DNA of 64,000 bases. It comes from an uncultured Porticoccus sp. (lineage in GTDB: Bacteria; Pseudomonadota; Gammaproteobacteria; Pseudomonadales; Porticoccaceae). Numbering within the stretch: position 1 is the stretch's first letter; each line of letters begins with the position of its first letter. Shown here one piece after another: positions 49,561 through 59,399 of this stretch. A model generated the notes under the pieces. That model ran no database searches and was not told the origin of the DNA. It saw only the letters and a program-made list of their open reading frames with translations. The stretch covers positions 1-64,000 of the forward strand of contig CAJIZZ010000016.1 of assembly GCA_905181945.1 (NCBI GenBank), given 5' to 3'. Position numbers and translations under genes: made by a program.

Positions 49561-50375
49561 GCACCTATGCCGTAGGCGATATTCAGGGTTGCCTTGAACC
49601 ACTGATATCTTTACTAGAAGAAGTATCATTTGATCCGGATAAAGACTTTTTGTGGTCTGTTGGCGACATAGTGAACAGAGGCCCCTCCTCCCTTGAAACA
49701 CTTCGATTTTGCTACAAACTAGGCAACAGTTTTAGGATGGTTCTAGGCAATCACGACCTGCACTTACTGGCTACGGCTTATGGGTCAAGAAAAATTAGCT
49801 CTAGCGATACATTTCAAGCAATACTTGATGCTCCCGATAGAGAAAAGCTCCTACATTGGCTTCAACAGCAACCAATGATGATTAATGAAAAAGGTTACAT
49901 TTTAGTTCATGCGGGAATCCCTCCTCAATGGTCCTTAGCAAAAGCTATGCAGTTAGCGGAAGAATTGAATACTGTTTTACGTTGTGGCACCCAATCAGGT
50001 GAATTTTTTAACGCCATGTATGGAGACCAACCAGATATTTGGGATGATAGTCTGACTGGAGTAAAACGATGGAGGGTTATCGCTAACTACCTTACACGAA
50101 TGCGTTTTTGCACTCTATTGGGACAACTCGATTTTACATCTAATAATACCTCTGCAATTCCGCCAGATGGATTTTTGCCTTGGTTTAGGCATGAAAAAAG
50201 GTTATCAAAAAATGCTAAGATTATCTTTGGACACTGGGCTGCACTGGAAGGGCGTATCGAAAAAGAAAACATTTTTCCTTTAGATACCGGATATGTTTGG
50301 GGTGGGCGCATGCGATTAATGGACATCGACACAAAAGAATTTTTCCATCGCAACCATACATCAGTTAATCTTTAG
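49557..50375 (+). CDS. apaH: Diadenosine tetraphosphatase ApaH
   Basis: ApaH hydrolyses Ap4A to two ADP and removes NppN caps from RNA in bacteria. The 272-residue metallophosphoesterase has VGDIQGCLEPL, VGDIVNRGP and LGNHDLHLL, and a further IFGHWAAL carrying metal ligands. The start is TTG, overlapping the apaG stop (TTGA) with AGGAG upstream. It ends the lptD operon. Confidence 0.96.
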   Translation: MSTYAVGDIQGCLEPLISLLEEVSFDPDKDFLWSVGDIVNRGPSSLETLRFCYKLGNSFRMVLGNHDLHLLATAYGSRKISSSDTFQAILDAPDREKLLHWLQQQPMMINEKGYILVHAGIPPQWSLAKAMQLAEELNTVLRCGTQSGEFFNAMYGDQPDIWDDSLTGVKRWRVIANYLTRMRFCTLLGQLDFTSNNTSAIPPDGFLPWFRHEKRLSKNAKIIFGHWAALEGRIEKENIFPLDTGYVWGGRMRLMDIDTKEFFHRNHTSVNL

Positions 50376-50435
50376 CCCCCTTTGAGCAGAAGTAGTCTTA
50401 CTTTCATGGACCAAGCATAAGGATACGCTCCCATA

Positions 50436-51758
50436 ATGATCAGACGCACCTCCAAGTTTTTTGCTCACATCATGGAGCGGTGGCTACCTGATGCGTTCGT
50501 TATCGCCATCATAATAACTTTTATAGTTTTAATTACCGGTGTAATTACACAAGACTATTCACCTACGCATATGGTTCGATTATGGGGTGATGGGGTGTGG
50601 GATCTTTTAGTGTTCTCCATGCAGGTAACCATTACCCTGTTCACCGGAAGTGTTCTGGCGCAAACAGAAGCGGTAAGAGGGGGTTTGAAAAAAATCGCCT
50701 CCATAGCCAAAACTCCAGAACAGGCAATTGTATTAATGACTATGATTGCCTTAATTTGTTGCTGGATTAGCTGGGGCTTCGGGTTGATTGCCAGCGCATT
50801 AATGGCGCGTCAGATCGCTCTCCAAGTAAAAGGGGTGCACTATCCCCTCCTAGTTGCCTCGGCTTACTCTGGCATGCTTGTCTGGCATGCAGGGCTATCA
50901 GCCTCTATACCATTAAAGATTGCCGCAACCGATGGTGATGAATTAAGCGCCCTGCTAGAGGGAAACACCATTCCCTTGTCTGAAACAATTTTCAGCTGGG
51001 AATCTCTAACTATATGTCTCATTCTTTTTGTCACGCTGCCCCTGGTTAATAGGCTGATGCTACCTCCACCGGCAGAAACTATTGAAGTAGAGCCCTACAA
51101 AATAAATATTAACACAAACCCCGATATAAAGATCAGCACCCCTGCTAATTACGTCGAAAATCACCGATTGCCCACTTTTTTGCTAGGATTGCTCGGCGCA
51201 TACTATTTAGTAGACTATATTACGTATGATGGCGCTATTGGTCTAAATACCATTAACTTTATTTTTCTGGTAGCAGGGCTTTTGCTTCATCAGTCGCCAG
51301 CATCCTATCTGGCTGCGCTTAGCGAGGCAGTAAAAGGGCTCTGCGGGGTTGTGCTTCAGTTCCCTTTATATGCTGGGATTATGGGCATGATGGTAGGTTC
51401 TGGATTAGCCGCATCTATGTCGGGATGGTTTGTCAGCATCTCAAATGCTGACAATTTTACACTACTGACCTTCCTTAGTGCTGGCCTAGTGAATATTTTT
51501 GTGCCTTCAGGTGGAGGGCAGTGGGCCATCCAGGCTCCCATTGTAATTCCTGCAGCGCAATCATTAGGTGTTCCGCTACATCAAGCTGCTATGGCTGTTG
51601 CCTTTGGCGATGCATGGACCAACATGATTCAACCGTTATGGGCTCTTCCATTGCTAGGTATCGCAAGACTCAAAATCAGGGATATAATGGGCTATTGCAC
51701 AGTGACGCTAATCTGGTCAGGATTCGTGTTTGCGCTAGGCATGATATTCTTATTTTAG
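50436..51758 (+). CDS. Short-chain fatty acid transporter (AtoE family)
   Basis: This is a 440-residue inner-membrane protein with about ten to twelve hydrophobic helices. It resembles the AtoE short-chain fatty acid transporter family, for example the start ERWLPDAFVIAI and the stretches NIFVPSGGGQWAIQAP and AAMAVAFGDAWTNMIQP. Such carriers move acetoacetate, butyrate or similar acids. It follows apaH after 60 bases and precedes the kinase-like gene by 30 bases. No atoDA genes are next to it. Confidence 0.88.
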   Translation: MIRRTSKFFAHIMERWLPDAFVIAIIITFIVLITGVITQDYSPTHMVRLWGDGVWDLLVFSMQVTITLFTGSVLAQTEAVRGGLKKIASIAKTPEQAIVLMTMIALICCWISWGFGLIASALMARQIALQVKGVHYPLLVASAYSGMLVWHAGLSASIPLKIAATDGDELSALLEGNTIPLSETIFSWESLTICLILFVTLPLVNRLMLPPPAETIEVEPYKININTNPDIKISTPANYVENHRLPTFLLGLLGAYYLVDYITYDGAIGLNTINFIFLVAGLLLHQSPASYLAALSEAVKGLCGVVLQFPLYAGIMGMMVGSGLAASMSGWFVSISNADNFTLLTFLSAGLVNIFVPSGGGQWAIQAPIVIPAAQSLGVPLHQAAMAVAFGDAWTNMIQPLWALPLLGIARLKIRDIMGYCTVTLIWSGFVFALGMIFLF

Positions 51759-51788
51759 AATAACCTTTTGTGAGAGTGGCGTTCAGAT

Positions 51789-53231
51789 ATGAAAAAATAT
51801 TTGTATTATTTGTGTATATTAACCCCGATTTTCCCTGTAAATGCAGGCATGATAACCTTCCTAAACAATGAAGACGGTCATACCAACTGGCAACATCTGG
51901 CCAATTGGTCCGGCGGGATCTTCATTATCCTTTTATCAACCACCGCCATAATGCTTTTTTTTAGTCGAAGGCAAGCTCATCAATCGAACAGAGCCCTCGA
52001 GGAAATACGAAATCAACTTGAGCAGCGCGTATTAGAAAGAACTGCTACTTTGGATCAATACAACCAACTACTAAAAGACTCAAATAGACTTTTAGAGGGC
52101 GAAATAACACAACATAAAACAACAACAGAGCGACTTCGTTCGTCGGAGTCATATATAGCTGGTATTTTAAGCTCCATGCCCCTCATGCTAATAAGTTTAG
52201 ATCAGCATGGGAAAATAACTCGATGGAATCAAAAAACTGAGTCTATTACAGGGATCAGCTCTGCACAGGCCTTAGGTAAGGATCTTTGGCAAACTTATCC
52301 AGCCATAACTATTACCCCAGCACAAATTAGCTATGCTCAAACTCAGAGTCAAGCCACAACAATTAAGCATAGCCAGCGAGGTCAGTATCACTTCGACATA
52401 ACTATTTACCCACTTAGAGACCAAAAAGCAACCGGCGTAGTTGTTTTGATAGATGACGTAACAGAGACCATTCTTACTGCAAACATGCTTATACAAAGAG
52501 ACAAGATGTCTTCTATGGGAGAACTAGCCTCAACTATGGCGCACGATATCAATTTCCCTCTACAGTGTATATTGAAAAATTTAAACCAAGGACTGTCCAA
52601 CATAGAAAAACTAGACTCCTTAAAAAATAAAGATGGAGAAAGGCTAAAATTGCCACTGTTAGATGCCAGCCAACGAGGCCAACAAGTTCTAGCTATTATT
52701 GACAATCTTGTAGATTTTTCTGTTAGCAGGGGAGGCAAAAAACAACTCGGCGCCATTCCTTCTCTCGTTAGTGACACTCTTGAACTAGCTTGCAAGGTAA
52801 TCACCTCTCCCTCTGGTCTAAAATTTAGTGATATTAAGGTTGAAATTGACTTTGAAGAAAATCTTCCCCAAATACCTTTTTTTTCCTCAGAAATGAAACA
52901 AGTATTATTAAGCCTATTTCGTCATGCTTGTTATGCAATCAGTGAAGTCACACCTGAAAAATCAAAACCCCTAATAAAGATTAAAGTTATGGAGTGCTAT
53001 GAAGCACTATGGGTCAAGATACAACATAACGGCTTAGGTGTTAGCAAAGAAGAACAGCAATTTATTTTTGAGCCTTTTTTTACCAACCAATCAGTAAGCT
53101 GTAACTATGACTCAGCAAAACGCCTATCTTTTTCATATTTTATTATTACAGAACAACACAAAGGTCAGCTGGCAATCACTTCTGATTTAGATGTGGGGAC
53201 CACCTTCCATATACAACTCCCGCTATCATAG
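51789..53231 (+). CDS. PAS histidine-kinase-like protein with degenerate ATPase domain
   Basis: This 480-residue protein has a short signal-like N-terminus (1-20), a membrane helix (41-59) and a coiled coil (63-115). A PAS domain lies at about 120-232 and a histidine-kinase core at 238-480. The phosphoacceptor box is intact: His252 in MAHDINFPL. The ATP-binding domain is damaged. Both N-box asparagines are replaced (Ser375, His379), the G1 Asp is His413, and GTGLGLS is AKRLSFS (443-449), while the F box FEPFFT remains. It may be a pseudokinase. No response regulator lies nearby. Confidence 0.85.
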   Translation: MKKYLYYLCILTPIFPVNAGMITFLNNEDGHTNWQHLANWSGGIFIILLSTTAIMLFFSRRQAHQSNRALEEIRNQLEQRVLERTATLDQYNQLLKDSNRLLEGEITQHKTTTERLRSSESYIAGILSSMPLMLISLDQHGKITRWNQKTESITGISSAQALGKDLWQTYPAITITPAQISYAQTQSQATTIKHSQRGQYHFDITIYPLRDQKATGVVVLIDDVTETILTANMLIQRDKMSSMGELASTMAHDINFPLQCILKNLNQGLSNIEKLDSLKNKDGERLKLPLLDASQRGQQVLAIIDNLVDFSVSRGGKKQLGAIPSLVSDTLELACKVITSPSGLKFSDIKVEIDFEENLPQIPFFSSEMKQVLLSLFRHACYAISEVTPEKSKPLIKIKVMECYEALWVKIQHNGLGVSKEEQQFIFEPFFTNQSVSCNYDSAKRLSFSYFIITEQHKGQLAITSDLDVGTTFHIQLPLS

Positions 53232-53284
53232 CGAGCTCCTCAAAATTCCATCAAATAAGGTTGGGCTCAAGAAAAAATCAGCAA

Positions 53285-53322
53285 CCATTAAAAAGCCGGA
53301 ATAATATCCGGCTGTTTAATGG
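53285..53322 (-). terminator. Intrinsic terminator after rplQ
   Basis: AGCCGGA (53294-53300) pairs with TCCGGCT (53307-53313) around a six-base loop, and CCATTAAA pairs with TTTAATGG outside it. On the minus strand the inner stem is followed by a run of T, so it closes the ribosomal transcript. It lies between the convergent kinase gene and rplQ. Confidence 0.85.
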
Positions 53323-53343
53323 TCAAGAAGATTTATAAAAAAA

Positions 53344-53745
53344 TTAACTATCTTCTGTTTCCGCATCAATTTCTACAGCTTCAACCTCTGGCCGATCCAT
53401 TAGTCCAACATAAGCCATTGGTGCTGCGTCGCCTGATCGGAAGCCACATTTTAAAATGCTAATATAGCCCCCAGGACGATCTTGGTATCTAAGGCCCAAT
53501 TCAGAAAATAATTTTCCTACAGCAGCCTTATCTTGAAGTCGACTATATGCCAACCTCCGATTAGCTACACTGTCTACTTTAGCTAAAGTAATTAAAGGCT
53601 CGGCGATCTTACGCAGCTCTTTTGCTTTCGGTAAGGTAGTTTTTATTAGCTCGTGCTCAACTAAAGACGTAGCCATATTACGAAACATGATTCTACGATG
53701 TGCACCTGTGCGGCCTAATTTTCGACCACTCTTACGATGACGCAT
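53344..53745 (-). CDS. rplQ: Large-subunit ribosomal protein L17
   Basis: L17 is a 133-residue 50S protein beginning [24 protein letters not shown], the classic family start. The C-terminus is acidic ([14 protein letters not shown]), a common tail. It is the last gene of the alpha operon, 83 bases after rpoA, and is followed by an intrinsic terminator. Confidence 0.98.
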   Translation of the reverse strand: MRHRKSGRKLGRTGAHRRIMFRNMATSLVEHELIKTTLPKAKELRKIAEPLITLAKVDSVANRRLAYSRLQDKAAVGKLFSELGLRYQDRPGGYISILKCGFRSGDAAPMAYVGLMDRPEVEAVEIDAETEDS

Positions 53746-53828
53746 GGTTCTATTTCCTTAAAAAATTTTGCTATCTCAGCAATAAAATTTTGAATTCCTG
53801 GCTTGCTTAAGCTGGAAATGATAAAAAA

Positions 53829-54836
53829 CTAAACTACTTCAGCTTCAGTTTCTGTGCGTATACTTGCTGGCGGCCAATTCTCAAGACGAAGACCTAAAGA
53901 TAAACCTCTAGAAGCTAACACATCTTTAATTTCGGTTAGAGATTTTTTTCCCAAATTTGGGGTTTTCAGCAAGTCAACTTCCGCACGCTGAACCAAATCA
54001 CCAATATAGTAAATATTTTCAGCCTTGAGACAATTTGCAGAGCGCACCGTTAACTCCAGATCATCAACCGGACGCAAGAGAACAGGATCAACCAGATCTT
54101 CTTCTTCTTCGGGCAACGCAGCACTTTCACTCTGAAGATCTACGAAAACAGCCAGCTGTTGCTGCAGGATAGTTGCAGCGCGGCGAATAGACTCTTCTGG
54201 ATCGATTGTCCCATCGGTTTCTATGTCTAACACTAATTTATCTAAATCAGTGCGTTGTTCAACACGAGCACTCTCGACCACATAAGAAACACGCCTAACA
54301 GGTGTAAAGGTAGCGTCCAGCTGCAGTCGACCTATAGTACGATCCTCATCAGAGGCATCTATGCGAAGATTAGAAGGCTGATAACCTCTTCCTTTTACCA
54401 CATGAAGTTTTATATTAAGCTTTGCGCTGGCTGCTGTAATATTTGCAATCACATGCTCAGGATTGGTAATTTCACATGTGCTGTCAACAGTTATATCCCC
54501 GGCAGTAACAGCGCCTTTACCTTTCTTGGTAAGCGTCAAGGTTACTTCATCTTTTTCATGCAGAATAATAGCTACGCCCTTAAGATTAAGTAAAATTTCA
54601 ATTACGTCTTCTTGGACACCCTGCAAGCTACTATACTCATGTAACACGCCATCCATCTCTACCTCGACTATAGCTGATCCAGCCATTGAGGATAATAAAA
54701 TTCGGCGCAAAGCATTCCCTAAGGTGTGCCCAAAACCACGCTCAAGAGGCTCAAGAACGACCCTGGATCGGGTGGAACTTAATTCGGTTACATCAATAGT
54801 ACGTGGTGTCAAAAACTCATTTGCTGATGTATGCAT
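53829..54836 (-). CDS. rpoA: RNA polymerase alpha subunit
   Basis: RpoA forms the dimer platform of RNA polymerase and binds upstream promoter elements. The 335-residue protein has the N-terminal dimerisation domain ([18 protein letters not shown]) and the alpha-CTD with [18 protein letters not shown], which carries the DNA-binding Arg and Asn. A long linker joins them. It is part of the alpha operon between rpsD and rplQ. Confidence 0.99.
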   Translation of the reverse strand: MHTSANEFLTPRTIDVTELSSTRSRVVLEPLERGFGHTLGNALRRILLSSMAGSAIVEVEMDGVLHEYSSLQGVQEDVIEILLNLKGVAIILHEKDEVTLTLTKKGKGAVTAGDITVDSTCEITNPEHVIANITAASAKLNIKLHVVKGRGYQPSNLRIDASDEDRTIGRLQLDATFTPVRRVSYVVESARVEQRTDLDKLVLDIETDGTIDPEESIRRAATILQQQLAVFVDLQSESAALPEEEEDLVDPVLLRPVDDLELTVRSANCLKAENIYYIGDLVQRAEVDLLKTPNLGKKSLTEIKDVLASRGLSLGLRLENWPPASIRTETEAEVV

Positions 54837-54885
54837 ATTCCTAACTGCCTCTTATCGATTAATTGGCTTTTAAATCTTAAAAATT

Positions 54886-55506
54886 TTATTTAGAGTAAAG
54901 CTCTACAATAAGGTTCTCATTGATTTCGGACGGAAGCTCAGCACGATCTGGATAACGCTTAAATGTCCCAATCATCTTACTTGAATCCACTTCAATCCAA
55001 TCAACAGCGCTTCGTTGTCCAGAAATTTGTAGTGCTGCCTGTATGCGTAATTGTTTTTTTGATTTTTCACGAATACTTACAACATCATTCTCGCTAACTC
55101 GATAGGAAGCAATATTAACCTTTATGCCGTTCACTAGAATTGCATTATGAGCAACCAGTTGTCGTGATTCAGAGCGCGTTGAACCAAACCCCATGCGATA
55201 TACAACGTTATCTAAGCGCTGCTCAAGAAGCCTCAACAAGGTCTCACCTGTTGCCCCTTTAATGACAGCTGCTTCTTTGTAGTAGTTACGGAATTGCTTT
55301 TCAAGAACCCCATACGTACGTTTCACTTTTTGTTTCTCACGCAACTGAACCCCGTAATCAGAAAGGCGTCCGCGGCGAGCACCATGTTGCCCAGGAACAC
55401 TATCTGCATGGCATTTAGACTCCAAGGGTCGGATTCCACTTTTCAGAAATAGATCTGTACCTTCGCGGCGAGAAAGTTTACATGTCGGTCCTAGATATCT
55501 TGCCAT
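54886..55506 (-). CDS. rpsD: Small-subunit ribosomal protein S4
   Basis: S4 is a primary 16S rRNA-binding protein that in E. coli also represses the alpha operon by binding its leader. The start at 55506 ([16 protein letters not shown]) gives 206 residues and is the family start, so upstream reading (to 55620) is rejected. The S4 RNA-binding domain is [18 protein letters not shown]. It lies between rpsK and rpoA. Confidence 0.98.
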   Translation of the reverse strand: MARYLGPTCKLSRREGTDLFLKSGIRPLESKCHADSVPGQHGARRGRLSDYGVQLREKQKVKRTYGVLEKQFRNYYKEAAVIKGATGETLLRLLEQRLDNVVYRMGFGSTRSESRQLVAHNAILVNGIKVNIASYRVSENDVVSIREKSKKQLRIQAALQISGQRSAVDWIEVDSSKMIGTFKRYPDRAELPSEINENLIVELYSK

Positions 55507-55522
55507 TTGCTTACTACCCTCT

Positions 55523-55915
55523 TTATACGCGACGTTTTTTCGGCGGACGACATCCGTTGTGTGGAATAGGCGTGACGTCAGTAATATTAGTAATTTTGTA
55601 CCCTGCATTGTTAAGAGCACGTACAGCGGACTCGCGACCTGGGCCTGGACCCTTAACCTCTACATCAAGGTTTTTTAACCCAAACTCTTGGGCAGCCTCG
55701 CTAGCACGTTCAGCTGCAACCTGCGCAGCAAACGGAGTGCTTTTCCGAGATCCTCTAAATCCAGAACCACCAGAGGTGGCCCAACTTAGAGTGTTACCTT
55801 GGCGATCTGTAATAGTCACAATAGTATTATTAAAAGAGGCGTGAATATGTGCCACGCCGTCAATTACGGTCTTTTTTACTTTCTTTCGCGTGATTTTTTT
55901 GTCAGGCTTTGCCAT
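55523..55915 (-). CDS. rpsK: Small-subunit ribosomal protein S11
   Basis: S11 is a 130-residue platform protein of the 30S subunit. The family core is [22 protein letters not shown], with the C-terminal [11 protein letters not shown]. It is 12 bases after rpsM and 16 before rpsD in the alpha operon. Confidence 0.98.
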   Translation of the reverse strand: MAKPDKKITRKKVKKTVIDGVAHIHASFNNTIVTITDRQGNTLSWATSGGSGFRGSRKSTPFAAQVAAERASEAAQEFGLKNLDVEVKGPGPGRESAVRALNNAGYKITNITDVTPIPHNGCRPPKKRRV

Positions 55916-55927
55916 ACGTATCCTTTT

Positions 55928-56284
55928 CTATCGCTTAATGGGCTTGCGTGGCCCTTTTCGAGTTCGCGCATTAGTTTTGGTGCGTTGCCCGCGTAAAGGC
56001 AAGCCTCGACGATGACGAAGACCGCGATAACAACCAAGATCCATCAGTCTTTTAATGTTCATGCTAACTTCACGACGCAGGTCGCCCTCAACGGTCTGCT
56101 CAGTAACAGCACCCCGAATGGCATCAATTTGCACTTCGCTTAAATTAGATATTTTTATATTTTCAGCAATACCCGCGCGAGCACAAATTGCCTTAGCAGT
56201 ACTACGGCCTACTCCAAAAACATACGTGAGAGAAATCACTGCATGCTTGTTATCAGGTATGTTGACACCGGCAATACGGGCCAT
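55928..56284 (-). CDS. rpsM: Small-subunit ribosomal protein S13
   Basis: S13 lies at the head of the 30S subunit and contacts the P-site tRNA. The 118-residue protein starts [19 protein letters not shown] and has the C-terminal [25 protein letters not shown] type tail. It is the first gene of the alpha operon and is preceded by a 125-base leader region after rpmJ. Confidence 0.98.
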   Translation of the reverse strand: MARIAGVNIPDNKHAVISLTYVFGVGRSTAKAICARAGIAENIKISNLSEVQIDAIRGAVTEQTVEGDLRREVSMNIKRLMDLGCYRGLRHRRGLPLRGQRTKTNARTRKGPRKPIKR

Positions 56285-56409
56285 CTGTTCACTCCACTTT
56301 AATATTTATTTGCAATCCTACTATCTAAAATAACTCCCGCAACAGGAGTAACCCAAAAAGGCGCAAGAGAATAGCTTTGCTTGTAGTAAAAATCAATAAC
56401 TCTATTCAA
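56285..56409 (-). promoter_or_regulatory. Alpha operon leader with promoter and hairpin
   Basis: The 125 bases between rpmJ and rpsM hold a possible promoter on the minus strand: TTGATT (56391-56396), a 17-base spacer and TATTCT (56368-56373). A small hairpin follows (ACTCC at 56333-56337 with GGAGT at 56345-56349). In E. coli the alpha operon leader here is bound by S4 for feedback control. A true S4 site cannot be shown by eye. Confidence 0.45.
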
Positions 56410-56526
56410 TTAACCCTGACGTTGTTTGTGACGGGGTTCAGTACTGCAGATAACACGCAAGACACTTTTTCGCTTAATTATCTTACAGTTACGACACATT
56501 TTTTTTACAGATGCGCGTACTTTCAT
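56410..56526 (-). CDS. rpmJ: Large-subunit ribosomal protein L36
   Basis: L36 is a 38-residue zinc-ribbon 50S protein starting [16 protein letters not shown]. The zinc ligands Cys11, Cys14, Cys27 and His33 are all present, so this is the zinc-binding C+ form. The ending RHKQRQG is typical. It is the last gene of the spc operon, 19 bases after secY. Confidence 0.97.
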   Translation of the reverse strand: MKVRASVKKMCRNCKIIKRKSVLRVICSTEPRHKQRQG

Positions 56527-56545
56527 AATAAATCCTCTATTCTAA

Positions 56546-57868
56546 TTAACGGCTTCGACCGCTATATCCTTTAAGGTTAGACTTCTTCATCAAAGAAGAA
56601 TATTGATGCGACATCAAATGTGACTGCACTTGAGACATAAAATCCATTGTTACCACCACCGCAATAAGCAGCGAAGTACCACCGAGATAAAAAGGAACAT
56701 TTAAGTACACATTTAAAAATTGCGGCAAAAGGCATACTGCAGTCATGTAAAGGCCTCCGACTAAGGTTAATCTTGTCATCACACCGTCTATGTATTTTGC
56801 AGTTTGCTCTCCGGGTCTTATCCCTGGCAAAAAAGCATTGCCTCGTTTTAAATTGTCTGACATCTCACGAGGATTAAACATTAATGCTGAATAGAAGAAG
56901 CAGAAGAAAATAATCAATCCAGCAAACATTAGGATGTGCAAGGGCTGTCCTGGACCGATAAAAAGTGCTACCTCTTGAAGCCAGTCTGCTGAGCCGGCGC
57001 CCTGTCCAAACCACTGGGCAATAGATGCAGGAAATAATAGCAGGCTACTGGCAAAAATTGCTGGAATAACGCCGGCCATGTTTACTTTCAGTGGAAGATG
57101 GCTTGCCTGGGCTGGCCCTCGACCTGGTTGACGTTGAGCATAATTAACTGTTATTCGCCGCTGGCCGCGCTCAATAAATACAACAAAATAAACGACTGCA
57201 ACCGCCAGAATTCCAACTAGCAATAAAGCTAGGATATGCAGTTCGCCTTGACGTGATGATTCCAATGCTTGCCCAATAGCCGAAGGAATGCCTGCAACAA
57301 TACCTGCAAAAATAAGCATTGATATGCCGTTGCCAATTCCTCTTTCGGTAATCTGCTCTCCTAACCACATTAAAAACACAGCACCAGTAACCAGCGAAAT
57401 GACTGCGATAAAATGGAAACTAAAATCTACCGCATAAGCCAAACCTTGGCCCGCCAATCCTACAGACATACCGATTGCCTGAAGTGTAGCCAATAGAACT
57501 GTTCCGTAGCGAGTATACTGGTTTATCGTGCGACGTCCAGAATCACCTTCTTTCTTAAGCTGCTCGAGCGAAGGAATCACTGCTGACATTAGCTGCATGA
57601 TAATAGAGGCAGATATATATGGCATGATTCCTAAGGCTAAAATACTCATACGCTCCAGCGCGCCACCAGAAAACATGTTGAACATTCCAACAATTGTCCC
57701 CTGATTTTGTCCAAACAATTCAGATAAACGGTCAGGATCAATACCAGGCACTGGTATGTGGGTGCCAATGCGATAAATAACAAGAGCTATAAACAAAAAA
57801 CGCAAGCGAGTCCAAAGCTCACCTAAACCTTTTGAATCACCTTGTTTTTGTATGCCGGCTTTCGTCAT
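56546..57868 (-). CDS. secY: Protein translocase subunit SecY
   Basis: SecY is the channel of the general secretion pathway in the inner membrane. The 440-residue protein has about ten membrane helices, with typical segments [35 protein letters not shown] and [18 protein letters not shown]. It follows rplO after six bases in the spc operon. Secretion substrates such as LptD, SurA and LolB are encoded elsewhere in the window. Confidence 0.98.
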   Translation of the reverse strand: MTKAGIQKQGDSKGLGELWTRLRFLFIALVIYRIGTHIPVPGIDPDRLSELFGQNQGTIVGMFNMFSGGALERMSILALGIMPYISASIIMQLMSAVIPSLEQLKKEGDSGRRTINQYTRYGTVLLATLQAIGMSVGLAGQGLAYAVDFSFHFIAVISLVTGAVFLMWLGEQITERGIGNGISMLIFAGIVAGIPSAIGQALESSRQGELHILALLLVGILAVAVVYFVVFIERGQRRITVNYAQRQPGRGPAQASHLPLKVNMAGVIPAIFASSLLLFPASIAQWFGQGAGSADWLQEVALFIGPGQPLHILMFAGLIIFFCFFYSALMFNPREMSDNLKRGNAFLPGIRPGEQTAKYIDGVMTRLTLVGGLYMTAVCLLPQFLNVYLNVPFYLGGTSLLIAVVVTMDFMSQVQSHLMSHQYSSLMKKSNLKGYSGRSR

Positions 57869-57874
57869 TAAATT

Positions 57875-58309
57875 CTACTCTTCTACCTTGCCGCCGACAG
57901 CTTCAATTGCAATCTTAGCTCCCTTTGTCACACGAAGACCTTTAAGAACAACAGCTTTGGAAAGCTCACCAGAAAGAAACACTTTTGCTCGAGTAATGTG
58001 ACTATTAATCAATCCTGCGGCACGCAGAGATTGAATATCAACAATATCACCATCTATTTGGTTTAGTTCGCTCAAACGAATTTCAGACGTCACGCGCGAT
58101 ATGCGAGATGTAAAGCCGTATTTAGGTAGGCGTTTTTGCAAAGGCATTTGACCACCCTCGAAACCCGGACGAACACTTCCGCCTGAACGAGATTTTTGGC
58201 CTTTATGCCCCCGTCCAGCAGTTTTTCCTAAGCCGCTGCCTATGCCTCGACCGACACGCTTAGCTTCTTTGGTTCTCCCTGGTGCCGGACTTAGCGTATT
58301 AAGACGCAT
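57875..58309 (-). CDS. rplO: Large-subunit ribosomal protein L15
   Basis: L15 is a late-assembly 50S protein. I chose the ATG at 58309 ([11 protein letters not shown], 144 residues) because a strong GAGGGGG site lies just upstream. A TTG at 58324 is rejected. Family motifs are [21 protein letters not shown] and [15 protein letters not shown]. It starts one base after rpmD ends. Confidence 0.97.
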   Translation of the reverse strand: MRLNTLSPAPGRTKEAKRVGRGIGSGLGKTAGRGHKGQKSRSGGSVRPGFEGGQMPLQKRLPKYGFTSRISRVTSEIRLSELNQIDGDIVDIQSLRAAGLINSHITRAKVFLSGELSKAVVLKGLRVTKGAKIAIEAVGGKVEE

Positions 58310-58310
58310 A

Positions 58311-58499
58311 CTATTCCCCCTCAACCTTAACTAGATAGTGGACCTTGTTAATCATGCCGCGCACTGAAGGTGTATCTTCCACCTCAACGGTATGTCTAAT
58401 ACGGCGTAAACCCAATCCAGCAATAGACGCTTTATGCGATGCCGACCGACCATTAGTGCTGCGCACCTGGGTAACTTTAATTTTTTTAATCTTCGTCAT
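58311..58499 (-). CDS. rpmD: Large-subunit ribosomal protein L30
   Basis: L30 is a 62-residue 50S protein. The core [20 protein letters not shown] is typical, as is the [14 protein letters not shown] end. It lies between rpsE and rplO in the spc operon. Confidence 0.96.
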   Translation of the reverse strand: MTKIKKIKVTQVRSTNGRSASHKASIAGLGLRRIRHTVEVEDTPSVRGMINKVHYLVKVEGE

Positions 58500-58513
58500 G
58501 GTGATAATTAACC

Positions 58514-59026
58514 TTAATTCAGAATTTCTTCGACAGTCTTGTCACGCTTAGCTGCAACTGTCACAGGAGAATTCATACACTGCAGCGCTTTAAAAGTAGC
58601 GCGAACAACATTAACTGGATTGGTGGAACCGTAACATTTAGCTAAAACATTATGCACCCCAGCAATCTCAAGAACTGCACGCATGGCACCCCCAGCAATT
58701 ACTCCAGTACCATCTGAAGCAGGTTGCATATAAACTTTTGAAGCTCCATGATTTGCTTTTATTGCATACTGTATAGTTGTGCCATTTAAATCAATATTAA
58801 TCATATTGCGTCGAGCCGCTTCCATGGCTTTCTGAATCGCCATAGGAACTTCACGAGCTTTTCCTCGGCCAAATCCTACTTTTCCATTACCGTCACCTAC
58901 AACAGTAAGTGCTGTAAAACCGAAAATACGACCACCTTTAACAGTCTTGGCAACTCGATTTACCTGAACAAGCTTTTCTTGTAAGCCTTCGTCAGACGCT
59001 TCGCTTCCTTTTTGATTTCTTGACAT
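58514..59026 (-). CDS. rpsE: Small-subunit ribosomal protein S5
   Basis: S5 helps keep translation accurate and contacts S4. The start at 59026 ([19 protein letters not shown]) gives 170 residues. A longer reading to 59119 would run into rplR and is rejected. The family motifs [10 protein letters not shown]-like (here [19 protein letters not shown]) and [16 protein letters not shown] are present. It lies between rplR and rpmD. Confidence 0.97.
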   Translation of the reverse strand: MSRNQKGSEASDEGLQEKLVQVNRVAKTVKGGRIFGFTALTVVGDGNGKVGFGRGKAREVPMAIQKAMEAARRNMINIDLNGTTIQYAIKANHGASKVYMQPASDGTGVIAGGAMRAVLEIAGVHNVLAKCYGSTNPVNVVRATFKALQCMNSPVTVAAKRDKTVEEILN

Positions 59027-59039
59027 ATCGCTAAAACCT

Positions 59040-59390
59040 TTAGAATTTAAGACCAGCTTCACGTGCAGCATCGGCAAGAGCTTTAACACGACCATGGTAT
59101 TTATATCCACTGCGATCAAACGCTACCACAGAGATACCCGCTTCTTTTGCACGCTCCGCCACCAAAAGCCCTACGCCCTTAGCTGCATCAACATTTCCAG
59201 TACTTCCGCTACGCAAAGCAGCATCTAAAGTAGAGGCTGAAGCCAGCACATGCCCACCATCTGGCGAAATAACCTGGGCATAAATATGCTTGGGCGTCCT
59301 ATTGACGCACAGTCTGTTGGCTCCTAGATCACTAATCTTGCTACGAGTACGTCTCGCTCGACGCATGCGTGATTCTTTTTTATTGCTCAT
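59040..59390 (-). CDS. rplR: Large-subunit ribosomal protein L18
   Basis: L18 is a 116-residue protein that binds 5S rRNA. It has the arginine-rich N-terminus ([12 protein letters not shown]) and the typical [26 protein letters not shown] end. It lies between rplF and rpsE with short gaps. Confidence 0.97.
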   Translation of the reverse strand: MSNKKESRMRRARRTRSKISDLGANRLCVNRTPKHIYAQVISPDGGHVLASASTLDAALRSGSTGNVDAAKGVGLLVAERAKEAGISVVAFDRSGYKYHGRVKALADAAREAGLKF

Positions 59391-59399
59391 ACTTCTAAC

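Noticed and set aside
55507-55620. Upstream extension of rpsD by 38 codons
   Set aside because: The S4 family starts at MARYLGP, and the extra codons overlap rpsK.
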